The position numbers and the translations under genes are program-made. A stretch of 64,000 nucleotides of DNA, taken from Epilithonimonas vandammei (GTDB lineage: Bacteria > Bacteroidota > Bacteroidia > Flavobacteriales > Weeksellaceae). This document shows, piece after piece, positions 33,759-42,715 of this stretch. The notes under the pieces were generated by a model. It was not told the origin of the DNA. It saw nothing but the letters and a program-made list of their open reading frames with translations, and did not search any database. The first letter of the stretch is position 1, and each line of letters begins with the position of its first letter. The DNA lies in NCBI RefSeq assembly GCF_003860525.1, contig NZ_CP034161.1:1984001-2048000 (forward strand), read 5' to 3'.

Positions 33759-34558
33759 TTTGCTCTCAAATAGATTTTACTGTAATCTGAACGAACTTCT
33801 ATATCCGTTCCGCCGCCATTCACTTTTCCGACAAGGTCATTACCATAATGAATCAAATCGTCTTCTGTTTTCTTTTCTTGTTCGATTTTGAAATCCGGGG
33901 AAATATAGATTTCGCCATACGAAGTTGTCGCTTTCAGGTTTGCTTTTACCGATTTTGGAAGGCTGACATCTGTGTGTCCATAAACCGAAATAATGGATAA
34001 AGGACCTTTCACGTTTTGGCTGAAAACCGCTTCCACATTTCCATAGATAGACTTTACAGTTGCCGGTCCTGTGATATTTTCTAGCTGAACATTGTTGTAA
34101 GTTGCAGCGATCTCAATCTCATTTTGCATATTTCTGAACACAACTTTTCCGCCGTATTGAGACTGATGTTTAAATGAAACAATCACATTCTCAGGAACCA
34201 AAATTTTAATCGATGGAGACGAGATTTTTTTCAATGGATTGACTTCCAAAATGCCATCTTTTTCGCTGACATTAATTCCAAGTCCGGTATTATCTACAAG
34301 TCCTAAAACATTGACTGCCTGTAGCCCTTCTGCACGTTTGTCTTCTGCAGGCGTTTTACCTTCCAAAGAGAAAACGATTTCATTGCCTTTATAACCTTCT
34401 ACTATTACTTGCCCAAGATTGATGAGTAATTTTCCTTTGTTTTTATTGACTTTGTAAGTCTTCGAGTTTTCTTTTGTTGTAATTGCTTGAGTTGTATTTT
34501 CCTGCGCTTGGAAGGAAACCGTCATCAAGGCAAACATAATTAAATATATCTTTTTCAT
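33755..34558 (-). CDS. DUF4097-type beta-strand repeat protein, secreted (first copy)
   Basis: 267 residues with signal peptide MKKIYLIMFALMTVSFQA. The right-handed beta-helix-like repeats include VSFKHQSQYGGKVVFRNMQNEIEIAATYNNVQLENITGPATVKSIYGNVEAVF and the final TDIEVRSDYSKIYLRAK, parallel to the next gene's YGNIYLRK. It is the usual companion of ECF sigma/anti-sigma pairs in Bacteroidota. Its mode of action, perhaps envelope stress sensing, is not established. Both copies arose by duplication but have diverged widely. Confidence 0.85.
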   Translation of the reverse strand: MKKIYLIMFALMTVSFQAQENTTQAITTKENSKTYKVNKNKGKLLINLGQVIVEGYKGNEIVFSLEGKTPAEDKRAEGLQAVNVLGLVDNTGLGINVSEKDGILEVNPLKKISSPSIKILVPENVIVSFKHQSQYGGKVVFRNMQNEIEIAATYNNVQLENITGPATVKSIYGNVEAVFSQNVKGPLSIISVYGHTDVSLPKSVKANLKATTSYGEIYISPDFKIEQEKKTEDDLIHYGNDLVGKVNGGGTDIEVRSDYSKIYLRAK

Positions 34559-34604
34559 TGTATTTAAATTGTTAATAATTAATAAGTTATTTATATAAAA
34601 GCTT

Positions 34605-35450
34605 TTAATATTTCATTAGAACAGCGTAGGCTTCGTCTTTCACAAAATCTACTGTTGTTGGGTCTTGAGCGAGTGCCAAAAGTTTTGTGTTAACTTCTGG
34701 ACTCAACTCTGAAGATGGTTTTTCAGCCAAAAAGGAAATCAATTCTTTCTGCACCATCGGGTCATTTTGTTGAACAAATATTTGTTGAATCCTCTCTGTT
34801 ACAGCCGGATTTTGATGTTGTATTTCTAAGGCAGAAACGGCAGCCAATCTTACATTGGTATTTTCGTCAGAAATCGCCTTTTCAGAAAGTAATTCAATTA
34901 TTTTTGAATCATAATCAGAAAAACGCTTTACCAAAGCAATCCCTTGCAATCTGGAACTTGCAGAAAATTGGTTATTCATCAATTCTATTGCGTTGGCTCT
35001 ATCAGAATGATTTTCATCTTCAATATTATAATTAGGAATAGAATTTTGATTATCTATTGATTGTTTTGGATAGTCAGAATTATTATATGCAAGGACTTTT
35101 GAGGTGTTTTTTTGTATTTTATTTTCTATTATTGATGTTTCTGATTCTTCTTGAACAATTGAAGTATTAGTTAGAACTTCATTTTCCTTTTTCTGAGTTT
35201 GTTTAGTTGCAAAAACAGTTTTGTCAATTTCTTTTTCTTGCCATAAATTAAAGATTCCTAAACTTAAAATGACAGCAACAGAAGCGGCGATGGCCCAGGT
35301 TTTCAATGGAAATATCGAACGTGTTTTCCCAACGGATGGAGTAGAGTTATCCAATTTAGACATTATATTGTCAAACATTTCGTCAGGAACTTCGAGATTG
35401 TCAAATTCATCTCGATGGTCATTGATATATTTTTTAAGCGAATCTTTCAT
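34605..35450 (-). CDS. Membrane anti-sigma-like protein with HEAT repeats
   Basis: 281 residues. A short cytoplasmic N-terminus (MKDSLKKYINDHRDEFDNLEVPDEMFDNIMSKL) could bind sigma. One transmembrane helix follows (about 50-68, TWAIAASVAVILSLGIFNLW), then a periplasmic Ser/Asn linker and a C-terminal HEAT-repeat domain (LLSEKAISDENTNVRLAAVSALEIQ, FVQQNDPMVQKELISFLAEKPSSEL). This topology is that of ECF anti-sigma factors. It lies 43 bases downstream of the sigma gene. The HEAT part may sense a partner in the periplasm. Confidence 0.8.
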   Translation of the reverse strand: MKDSLKKYINDHRDEFDNLEVPDEMFDNIMSKLDNSTPSVGKTRSIFPLKTWAIAASVAVILSLGIFNLWQEKEIDKTVFATKQTQKKENEVLTNTSIVQEESETSIIENKIQKNTSKVLAYNNSDYPKQSIDNQNSIPNYNIEDENHSDRANAIELMNNQFSASSRLQGIALVKRFSDYDSKIIELLSEKAISDENTNVRLAAVSALEIQHQNPAVTERIQQIFVQQNDPMVQKELISFLAEKPSSELSPEVNTKLLALAQDPTTVDFVKDEAYAVLMKY

Positions 35451-35493
35451 AATGTAGATACTTATTGTTTTTTAAAGGTCATATGTTATCGCC

Positions 35494-36099
35494 TTATCTT
35501 TGTAGGTTTTTGTGCGCCAATTTTTGGTTAAAGGCGATTTCATTCTGGTGTTTTGGGTTTAATTTTTCAAAAATTTTCTTTTTAGCACGATGGTAATAAC
35601 TTCTTACTGTTCCGTGCGGTATATTTAAAATCTTTGCGATTTCTTCCTGTGGCATTTCCTCGAACAAATAAAGATTGACAATTGTTCTTGTCTGCAAAGG
35701 AAATCCTGCAATAATATTTTGAAGTTCTTTCACACGAGATTCCATAGTCAGCTTTGCCTCCAATTCGTCATCTTCTATGTCCAATATTTTATCATCTTCA
35801 ATTTCAGTAAAATAGATTTTATTTTTCCGAAGAAAATTAAGCGATTGATTGATGGCGATTCGCTTGATCCAACCTCCAAAACTTTCTACATTTTTCAGGG
35901 ATTTGATTTCAGAAAATGCTTTTAAAAAAACCTCCTGAAGAATATCTTCCGCATCTTCTCTATCATTGACAATACGATAGATGGAATTGAAAACAGCTTT
36001 AGAATAACGCTGATAGAGTAGAGAATACCCCGAATTGTCTCCAGAACCGCATCGTTCCAACAATTCTTTGTCATTGATATTTTCTGCTGTTGTCTTCAA
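35494..36099 (-). CDS. ECF RNA polymerase sigma factor
   Basis: 201 residues. Region 2 is LLYQRYSKAVFNSIYRIVNDREDAEDILQEVFLKAF (core binding and -10 recognition), followed by GGWIKRIAINQSLNFLRK. Region 4 is FPLQTRTIVNLYLFEEMPQEEIAKILNIPHGTVRSYYHRAKKKI (-35 recognition HTH). It directs RNA polymerase to a stress-type regulon and is probably held by the membrane protein encoded next. No ATG is available in frame: TTG 36097-36099 is the likely start, with a stop eight codons upstream. Confidence 0.92.
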   Translation of the reverse strand: MKTTAENINDKELLERCGSGDNSGYSLLYQRYSKAVFNSIYRIVNDREDAEDILQEVFLKAFSEIKSLKNVESFGGWIKRIAINQSLNFLRKNKIYFTEIEDDKILDIEDDELEAKLTMESRVKELQNIIAGFPLQTRTIVNLYLFEEMPQEEIAKILNIPHGTVRSYYHRAKKKIFEKLNPKHQNEIAFNQKLAHKNLQR

Positions 36100-36189
36100 A
36101 AAGTTATTCGTTTTTTTATGGTTCTATATAATAGACGCAAACCAATTACAAATGTTGCAGTTTTTTATATTTTTTTTAAAGTTTTTTAA

Positions 36190-37026
36190 TTATTGTTGAC
36201 ACAATTTGATTTCAATTGGGATTTTAAAAATATCGATTTTTTCTTTTTCCGTTTTGTTGTACATCTCTTTAGCTTCTTTGCTATCTACGCTTAGGCCGTG
36301 ATAGACGTAAGTAAAGGTATTATTAGGAGAATTAAGATTGGCGAAAATCATCGATGGGTCTTTTTGATATTTGCTCCAAAATGTTTCCCATTGTTTAGGC
36401 GTAAGATTCACTTTGGAATCGTAAGCGTTACGTCCTTCAATATTATATTGTTCTTTGGTAAGACCTTTAATTTCGAAAATAAAATTCTCCTCAGAATCTG
36501 ATATTTTCAGAATAAGTCCTGGTAAACCAAAAAACTTGTAAGGTCCATCGCTTATCGGGATTTCATTGGTAAACCACGCAATCCATTTTCTACCTCCAAA
36601 ATTTATTTCCGCTTTCTGAATATTATAATTGAATAACTTACTTTTTTCCTGTTGAATTTTCCAAATTGGTTTGCAAGCATAAGTTGTTAAATAGACTTTG
36701 TCGAAAAAATTTTCTTCAGTAATTGTAGTTTGAGATTTCAAATCTTTATGAATTAAAGGCTGTAATTTCCATTGTAGCTTTGGGCTTGGAAAACTTCTGC
36801 TTCCCTCATCCACCAACTTGGTTTTTAACGAATCATATTTGAATTTTGCCAAAGATTCGAAATAAGAATTGTCATCATTTTTTAAAAGAACAGTTAACTC
36901 CGAATTGTAATCTTTTGAATGTTCTTCTGTTTTCCATTTGAAGTCGTAGATGATTTTATACGATTGTGAAAATATTGCAATGGAACTGATGACTGCAGAT
37001 AAGCTTAATAATAGTTTGAATTTCAT
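36190..37026 (-). CDS. GLPGLI family protein
   Basis: 278 residues with signal peptide (MKFKLLLSLSAVISSIAIFSQ) and the eponymous motif FFGLPGLILKI in the middle, after the typical WIAWFTNEIPISDGPY. This Bacteroidota-specific family is secreted and of unknown function, sometimes encoded near TonB-dependent receptors. It is 90 bases upstream of the sigma-factor gene on the same strand; whether the two are co-transcribed is unclear. Confidence 0.9.
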   Translation of the reverse strand: MKFKLLLSLSAVISSIAIFSQSYKIIYDFKWKTEEHSKDYNSELTVLLKNDDNSYFESLAKFKYDSLKTKLVDEGSRSFPSPKLQWKLQPLIHKDLKSQTTITEENFFDKVYLTTYACKPIWKIQQEKSKLFNYNIQKAEINFGGRKWIAWFTNEIPISDGPYKFFGLPGLILKISDSEENFIFEIKGLTKEQYNIEGRNAYDSKVNLTPKQWETFWSKYQKDPSMIFANLNSPNNTFTYVYHGLSVDSKEAKEMYNKTEKEKIDIFKIPIEIKLCQQ

Positions 37027-37098
37027 ATAATAGTTTTTGATGGTTTACTATTATAATGATGCAGAAATTGAGAATATGTTGCAGTTATATGAATGTAA

Positions 37099-37956
37099 CT
37101 ATTTCAATACAACATTTAATGCTATTCCAATAATGATTATTCCAATTGCTACAAATAGTAAGGTTTTCAAAGTTTTGATTTCCTTGCCTTGCTTTTCTAA
37201 AAGTTCATTTGTTTGATTAAACTGTTTTTCAAATAGTATGTTTAAATTGTCAAAATCTGTTTTAGATTGTTTTGTCTGCTCTTCAAAACCGTTTGATATA
37301 GTTGTCTTTAAGTTACTATTTGATTCCGTTAGTTTCTCGGATAATGTATTTATTTTGTTATCGTTATTTTGTATTATTTGCTCTTTAGCTGTACTAGTTT
37401 TGTCAATCACAGCGTTTTGAGATTCGTTTAATTTTATTTCTAAAGCCTGTTTTGCACTCGTAATAGACTCAATGATTAGTTGAGATTTTGAAGAAAGAGC
37501 ATCGAGTTTTGTTGGAAAATCAATTGCTGTTAATGTTTCAATCAGAGAATTACTCGCTTCTACAACGTTTTTATAATGCTCTAAAAGACTGTTGATAGCT
37601 TTAATTTTTTCATCGTTTGAAGTACCAACTTTATCAGAAACAGTTTCAAATTTTTCAATTCCTTTTCCAATAGTTTCTTCCGACTTAGTAACAACTTTTT
37701 GAACTGACTTTGTATTTTCTTCTTGAGTTTTGGAAAGAAATGTCGTTAGTTCATTTTTTAAGTCATTTATACGACTTTCATAATCAGATTTTACACTCTG
37801 AAGATGTTCTACATATTTACGTTGGACTTCGGAAATTCCATCAGTTATTTCAAGAGATTTTCCTCTGAAAAAATCCACTTGCTCTTTTGCAGATGATAAA
37901 TCTTCAAGATTCTTTTGAAGTTCAAAAAGGACGGAATGTGTATCATTATCGGTCAT
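37099..37956 (-). CDS. Tail-anchored coiled-coil protein, partner of the nuclease-helicase
   Basis: 285 residues, family not recognised. Nearly the whole protein is predicted coiled coil (heptad-rich, Lys/Glu/Ser/Asn: LQKNLEDLSSAKEQVDFF... and NSNLKTTISNGFEEQTKQSKTDF). It ends in one hydrophobic helix, TLLFVAIGIIIIGIALNVVL (about 264-284), and there is no signal peptide: a cytoplasmic rod fixed to the inner membrane by its tail. Its start overlaps the end of the nuclease-helicase gene by 11 bases, implying coupled translation and a joint role. It could be a sensor, scaffold or membrane effector. Confidence 0.75.
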   Translation of the reverse strand: MTDNDTHSVLFELQKNLEDLSSAKEQVDFFRGKSLEITDGISEVQRKYVEHLQSVKSDYESRINDLKNELTTFLSKTQEENTKSVQKVVTKSEETIGKGIEKFETVSDKVGTSNDEKIKAINSLLEHYKNVVEASNSLIETLTAIDFPTKLDALSSKSQLIIESITSAKQALEIKLNESQNAVIDKTSTAKEQIIQNNDNKINTLSEKLTESNSNLKTTISNGFEEQTKQSKTDFDNLNILFEKQFNQTNELLEKQGKEIKTLKTLLFVAIGIIIIGIALNVVLK

Positions 37957-40900
37957 ATTCTAATAAATATTTTTGATTAAAGTTCTTTAGCCAATCGTTG
38001 TGAAATACTAAATATAATTCTTCTATAATTACATCAAGTATTTTTGCAACTTCATCACTATCATTGGCATTTTTGATTATTTCTGTTTTGTACTGTTCAA
38101 TATTTTCAGACAATTCTTTAAAAGTGAGATTAGGGTATTTATCTCTAAAAAATTTAAAACCTAAAGTCAAACTTTCCCTCGCTTCGCTTTCTATATTTTT
38201 ATTTGCTCCAATACCTAAAACAAACAACGAATAGGCTTTTAGCAACAATAAAGCTCCGTTTCTCGGCTCTGTTCTTAAAAGCCTCAATGTTGCTCCTCGA
38301 AGATGTTTCGTGTTGTCTTTTTGTGCTCCACTTGGGTCGATAGTCGTGGCTTTTATGTATTTCCATAAAATGTCAAAAGAATATTCTTTTGCATTGTCTG
38401 TATCTATTGTGAGCGAATAATTATTTCCGTCTATTTCGTGGTTCTCTTTGGCATATTTTGAATTGAAATACAAGTGAATAAAATCTTTTAGTTCTTCATT
38501 TCCATTTTCCTGCATTCCGATTTCGCAAGCCAAAATCATATCTTCGATAGAACGCAAGCGTTTTGCTTCAATTTCCTTATAGACAAAATCAGTTAGGAAT
38601 GATAAGCATTTTTGAAGTATGCTATTGCCTTTGGCTGTGTAAACATTATCTATTTCACTTTCTACACGATTTGCAGAATAATACTTTCTCATAAATACTT
38701 TCAGATGTTCAATATATTCATCATCTGTTTTCTTTAGAGTTCGTATTTTGTAACAGTTTTTGTTATAATCAACCGTGTAATCATCTATAATTCCGATTGA
38801 TGAAAGACGAAAAATAGCTTTATCCGTATCAGGTTTTTTCCTTGGACTGTAGTAAAGCTGTTTTAGAGATTCTAAACCATTTTCGTCCGCATCAATTTCA
38901 ATATTAAGTTTTTCCTTTAGGTTTTTTAGGTAGTTCTCAAATGTTCCTTCAATAGATTCTAAAATAACTTCATCACTTGCATTTTCCGTGATTGTCTTTT
39001 TAAAAAGTTCTTTAAACTCCTCGTGAAAAATGTTTTTATCAGCATATTTATTAGCAAATGGAACAATAATTTCGGGATTTACTTCTTGATGAAAGTCAAT
39101 CTCATTTAAACGTTGTTCTATTCCAATTTCTGACGAGCTAATTTCTTTTAAACTTAACCACTTTTTTAGCTTTTCTATATCATTGTAAAGAGGGAAAGTT
39201 GATTTAATTTCAGCAATCAGAAAATCTAAAACTTGTTTTGAATAAAGTTGGTCAAATGCTGCAAATCTTGTGTTGGTTGTTAAACCGACTAAGTTTATAA
39301 AGCCAAAACCTTTTGGAAATACTTCGTTAACATAAATTCGGTCATTGTTTAAGTCAATTTTTAGATATACTTCCTGATTATCAATTTCCTCTTTTAAAGT
39401 TTCAGACAATGAATATAAATTGTTTTTGCTTGGTAAAAGTATTTCTTCTAAAAGCTCATTGATTACAACTAATTCTTTTTCCTGTCCTTTGAATGAATTG
39501 TTATGAAAGAATAATAAATTGTCTTTATCCGTAAAAATCTCTCCTAAATTATCAAGGATTTTTTTCTCGTTTTGAATTAGTTCTTCGTTTCCGATAGCTT
39601 TTAAGATTTCGGAAATTTCTTCTTTATAGAATTTTTGGTTCTTAAATTTCTTTAAAATTTTGAAAGCTTCTTCGCTTATTTCAGATTCTAAATTTTCATA
39701 AGACTTCTGATTGAAAATGGCTACTTTTTGCTGGTTGAAAAGTATTGATGAAAGTGCCATTTTTCTGTCACGTCCAGCTCTTCCTGCTTCTTGAACAAAA
39801 CTCTCAATTGATGCAGGAATATTTACGTGAACCGTAAATCGAACATTTGGCTTGTCAATTCCCATTCCAAATGCTTTGGTTGCAACCATTATATTTTGCT
39901 CGTTGTCAATAAACTTTCTTTGATTGTCAAACGATTCTGTTTCTATTTCTTTTCCAACTTTTTCATCTTCGTCAGAGCTTCCCATAAAAACTCCAACGTC
40001 ATATTTGCCTGTTTTGGTTAAAACGTCTGCTATCGCTTTACGTTTTGGCAGTGGTAATTTTACTTTACTACCATTTTCGTCTAATACAAAATCTCCTCTA
40101 CGGTGTATGATGTTACCCTCTTCATTATGAATATCATCATCGTATTTGTCAAATTTGAATTTGTCTGTTACTCCAAATAAATGCGTTCTGTGTGGACAAA
40201 ACACAATACCACCGTTTTTGTAAATGGATTTGTTGTAATACTCACTTAAATTGTAGAAAGAAGTGGTGTCAAAAGATTCAATCTTGATATTTGGCAAATT
40301 TCCGTCAATCGAAAACTTTTCTTGTGTCCATTCTAAAATAGTGTTCGTTTGTTCATTCAACATTAAAAGCCTGTCGGGAATTAACTCAACTACCTTTGTT
40401 AATTCGGATTGCTTTTGTATTGCGGTTTGTTGTTTTACATCTCCTTTTATTGGCTGAACAGGTAAGTTTAATTCAGTTTTGTCAGGAAGTATAAATTTGA
40501 ATTTATCATCTCTTTCAAAGTTGACTGTTGTATTGACGATTTGATATTGTAATTCTGTTCTGTTCGTGTTTTCAAATCTTACTATTGCATCTGTATCAAT
40601 ATTGGCTAATCCATTTCCTGACAATTCTCTTTCTACGTCAGAAAGAACATCGAATGAAGCGGTTGCGGTAAGTCCGAAAATCGGAATAGTTTGTTTGTTC
40701 TTGGTTTTGCAATGTTCAATAGCATTTCTTCCCAAACTCAAATAGGAAGTTCTGAAATCGTGTCCCCATTCCGAAACACAATGCACTTCATCAATGACAC
40801 AATAGCTGAAATATACGTTGTTATTGTGCATTTCTTTTAGAGAAAACCTAAAATCTTCTATTTGCAGACGTTCTGGTGAAACGAATGTAAATAATACTTT

Positions 40901-42586
40901 ACTCTCTGTAACTTGATTGGTTGCAATTGTTTTTTCTTGACGAGTTAATTTTGAGTTGATAAAATTACAACTATCAATTCCGTTTTTTACAAGATTATCA
41001 TATTGGTCTTGCATTAGTGATTTAATCGGGTCGATAACCATTGTAACTCCTGCTTGTAGCAAGGAAGCAATTTGATATGTTAGTGACTTTCCTCCACCTG
41101 TTGGTAATAATCCGATAACACTTTTTCCTTGCAATGCCCGATTTAAAATAGGTAATTGTCCTTCTCTAAAACTTTCTTTTCTGAAAATATTTTGTAGAAA
41201 ATAAGTTAGACTTTCTTTTGCGTGTGTAATATCCTCGTAAGTTTCATTTTCTAATTTTTTAGTGATTGGTTGGTAGTCAATCAAACCAGAAGTATAAATT
41301 TTTCTTTCAGAATTTACATAATGAGAAGAACGAATAATGGCTTTCTTTTTTCCTTCAAATGAAATTTCATTTTTTACAATTCCTTGTCTTTGAAGAACTG
41401 CAATGTCAATGATTAAATCAAATTCTCGCTCAGTTTGAAATTTACTTATAAGTTCAGGTTTTGTGTTGTGAAGTTTTGAGCTTGCAAATTCTTCTGTGCT
41501 CAAAACCTGCAAATTAACCTTTGGAAAAGATTGATTTTTTCCTGCAAGATTAAAAAGATGTTGGAAATGTTGTTTTAAATCTTCAATTGCCAAAGCAACA
41601 CAAGGAACATCTCTTTCTATAGCTAAAATGTTCCATTCTTTAGCTTTCAAGTCAAGATTGTTTGAAAGTATAAATTCAATAATCGTTTTTTGAACTCTTG
41701 CAATTGCAAAAGGCGATAACGTTAGTTGAAGAATATCCAGCCAGTTATCTTCTAAAACTTTATTGTAGTTGTTCTCAATTATTTTTAGAGAAGTTGAACG
41801 TTTTACCCAATTAGCAAAATCAGTAGTTTTAAAATCTGAAATTCTTTTGGTAATCCATTTAGTTTCCTTTGTTGTTTTATCTCGAAAGTTGTCTAATTGT
41901 ACTTGTGATGGATTGGTATGGAATTTTGCTCCGTCAATTTCAATAATTAAACCTTGATTATACGTTTTCACTTTTTTCTCTCCGAAGATTTCAATTTCAT
42001 CTTCAAGTATATATGGGAATTCATAAGAAAAATCTACTCTTTGAGAATGAAAGTTATTTCCGATTTCTGGTGTTACAATTGTGTTTAACTTTCGTTGTGT
42101 TTCAATAATCTGCTGTATAAAAGTCAACTTGTTTTCAGGCAAATACTTAAATACAAAATCCCTTTCAAAGTTGCTTTCAAGTTCTGATTCGTAATTATTT
42201 TCGGTTAACCTTATTCTTGGGTCAATGATATGAAGTGCTGAAAAAATATTATTTTTCTCTTCTTCATTTAGTTTTGATTCATATTTTATATTTCCTAACT
42301 GTTTCGTGAAATCAGAATTGTCAATTTGAAATTTTTGAAATGTTTCTAAAAATTTGTTTTCTATAAAAATACTTGGTCGAGTAGGAATACCACGAACGAT
42401 TAAGTTATGAATAACAGAAGCAAAACTATCAGATGAATTTGAAGAAAGGTTACAATTTGTTTCAAGGTTGAAGCAAGACAAATGTTTTAGAAGTCCTTTG
42501 ACTTCTTTCGATTTGTTATCAAGGTTCTTCAGCGTTTCATTGATTCCATCGAGTAAATATCCTGCCTGAAATTGAGTTTGGTTCAT
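37946..42586 (-). CDS. DUF559/Vsr-like nuclease-RecQ helicase fusion, putative defence protein
   Basis: 1546 residues. At 181-236, RVDFSYEFPY...GLIIEIDGAKFH...FRD has the layout of DUF559/Vsr-type PD-(D/E)XK nucleases (Asp185, Glu216-x-Asp218, His223). A RecQ-type SF2 helicase follows: LLPTGGGKS (Walker A, 493-501), DEVHCVSEWGHDF (motif II, 599 on), LTATAS (639), KAFGMGIDKP (motif V, about 904) and QEAGRAGRDRK (motif VI, 933-943), with about 150 inserted residues between the two RecA lobes. The last 600 residues match nothing I recognise; RQC zinc and HRDC domains are not evident, so it is not housekeeping RecQ. It probably unwinds and cuts DNA. It lies between purL and a GLPGLI gene with a coupled partner gene. 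Confidence 0.82.
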   Translation of the reverse strand: MNQTQFQAGYLLDGINETLKNLDNKSKEVKGLLKHLSCFNLETNCNLSSNSSDSFASVIHNLIVRGIPTRPSIFIENKFLETFQKFQIDNSDFTKQLGNIKYESKLNEEEKNNIFSALHIIDPRIRLTENNYESELESNFERDFVFKYLPENKLTFIQQIIETQRKLNTIVTPEIGNNFHSQRVDFSYEFPYILEDEIEIFGEKKVKTYNQGLIIEIDGAKFHTNPSQVQLDNFRDKTTKETKWITKRISDFKTTDFANWVKRSTSLKIIENNYNKVLEDNWLDILQLTLSPFAIARVQKTIIEFILSNNLDLKAKEWNILAIERDVPCVALAIEDLKQHFQHLFNLAGKNQSFPKVNLQVLSTEEFASSKLHNTKPELISKFQTEREFDLIIDIAVLQRQGIVKNEISFEGKKKAIIRSSHYVNSERKIYTSGLIDYQPITKKLENETYEDITHAKESLTYFLQNIFRKESFREGQLPILNRALQGKSVIGLLPTGGGKSLTYQIASLLQAGVTMVIDPIKSLMQDQYDNLVKNGIDSCNFINSKLTRQEKTIATNQVTESKVLFTFVSPERLQIEDFRFSLKEMHNNNVYFSYCVIDEVHCVSEWGHDFRTSYLSLGRNAIEHCKTKNKQTIPIFGLTATASFDVLSDVERELSGNGLANIDTDAIVRFENTNRTELQYQIVNTTVNFERDDKFKFILPDKTELNLPVQPIKGDVKQQTAIQKQSELTKVVELIPDRLLMLNEQTNTILEWTQEKFSIDGNLPNIKIESFDTTSFYNLSEYYNKSIYKNGGIVFCPHRTHLFGVTDKFKFDKYDDDIHNEEGNIIHRRGDFVLDENGSKVKLPLPKRKAIADVLTKTGKYDVGVFMGSSDEDEKVGKEIETESFDNQRKFIDNEQNIMVATKAFGMGIDKPNVRFTVHVNIPASIESFVQEAGRAGRDRKMALSSILFNQQKVAIFNQKSYENLESEISEEAFKILKKFKNQKFYKEEISEILKAIGNEELIQNEKKILDNLGEIFTDKDNLLFFHNNSFKGQEKELVVINELLEEILLPSKNNLYSLSETLKEEIDNQEVYLKIDLNNDRIYVNEVFPKGFGFINLVGLTTNTRFAAFDQLYSKQVLDFLIAEIKSTFPLYNDIEKLKKWLSLKEISSSEIGIEQRLNEIDFHQEVNPEIIVPFANKYADKNIFHEEFKELFKKTITENASDEVILESIEGTFENYLKNLKEKLNIEIDADENGLESLKQLYYSPRKKPDTDKAIFRLSSIGIIDDYTVDYNKNCYKIRTLKKTDDEYIEHLKVFMRKYYSANRVESEIDNVYTAKGNSILQKCLSFLTDFVYKEIEAKRLRSIEDMILACEIGMQENGNEELKDFIHLYFNSKYAKENHEIDGNNYSLTIDTDNAKEYSFDILWKYIKATTIDPSGAQKDNTKHLRGATLRLLRTEPRNGALLLLKAYSLFVLGIGANKNIESEARESLTLGFKFFRDKYPNLTFKELSENIEQYKTEIIKNANDSDEVAKILDVIIEELYLVFHNDWLKNFNQKYLLEYDR

Positions 42587-42715
42587 AGTTTGTTCAGCGC
42601 GTTCTCAAAGTGCTGTTGATTACGCTTGTAAAATGTTTAATTTGTTTCTATTTCATTAATTCGTTATTTAATGTAAATGTAAAATTTTTGTTAAAATTAC
42701 ACAATGTATTGTTCA

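Noticed and set aside
37946..42586. Housekeeping recQ
   Set aside because: The N-terminal nuclease-like region, inter-lobe insertion, missing RQC/HRDC and 1546-residue length differ from recQ.
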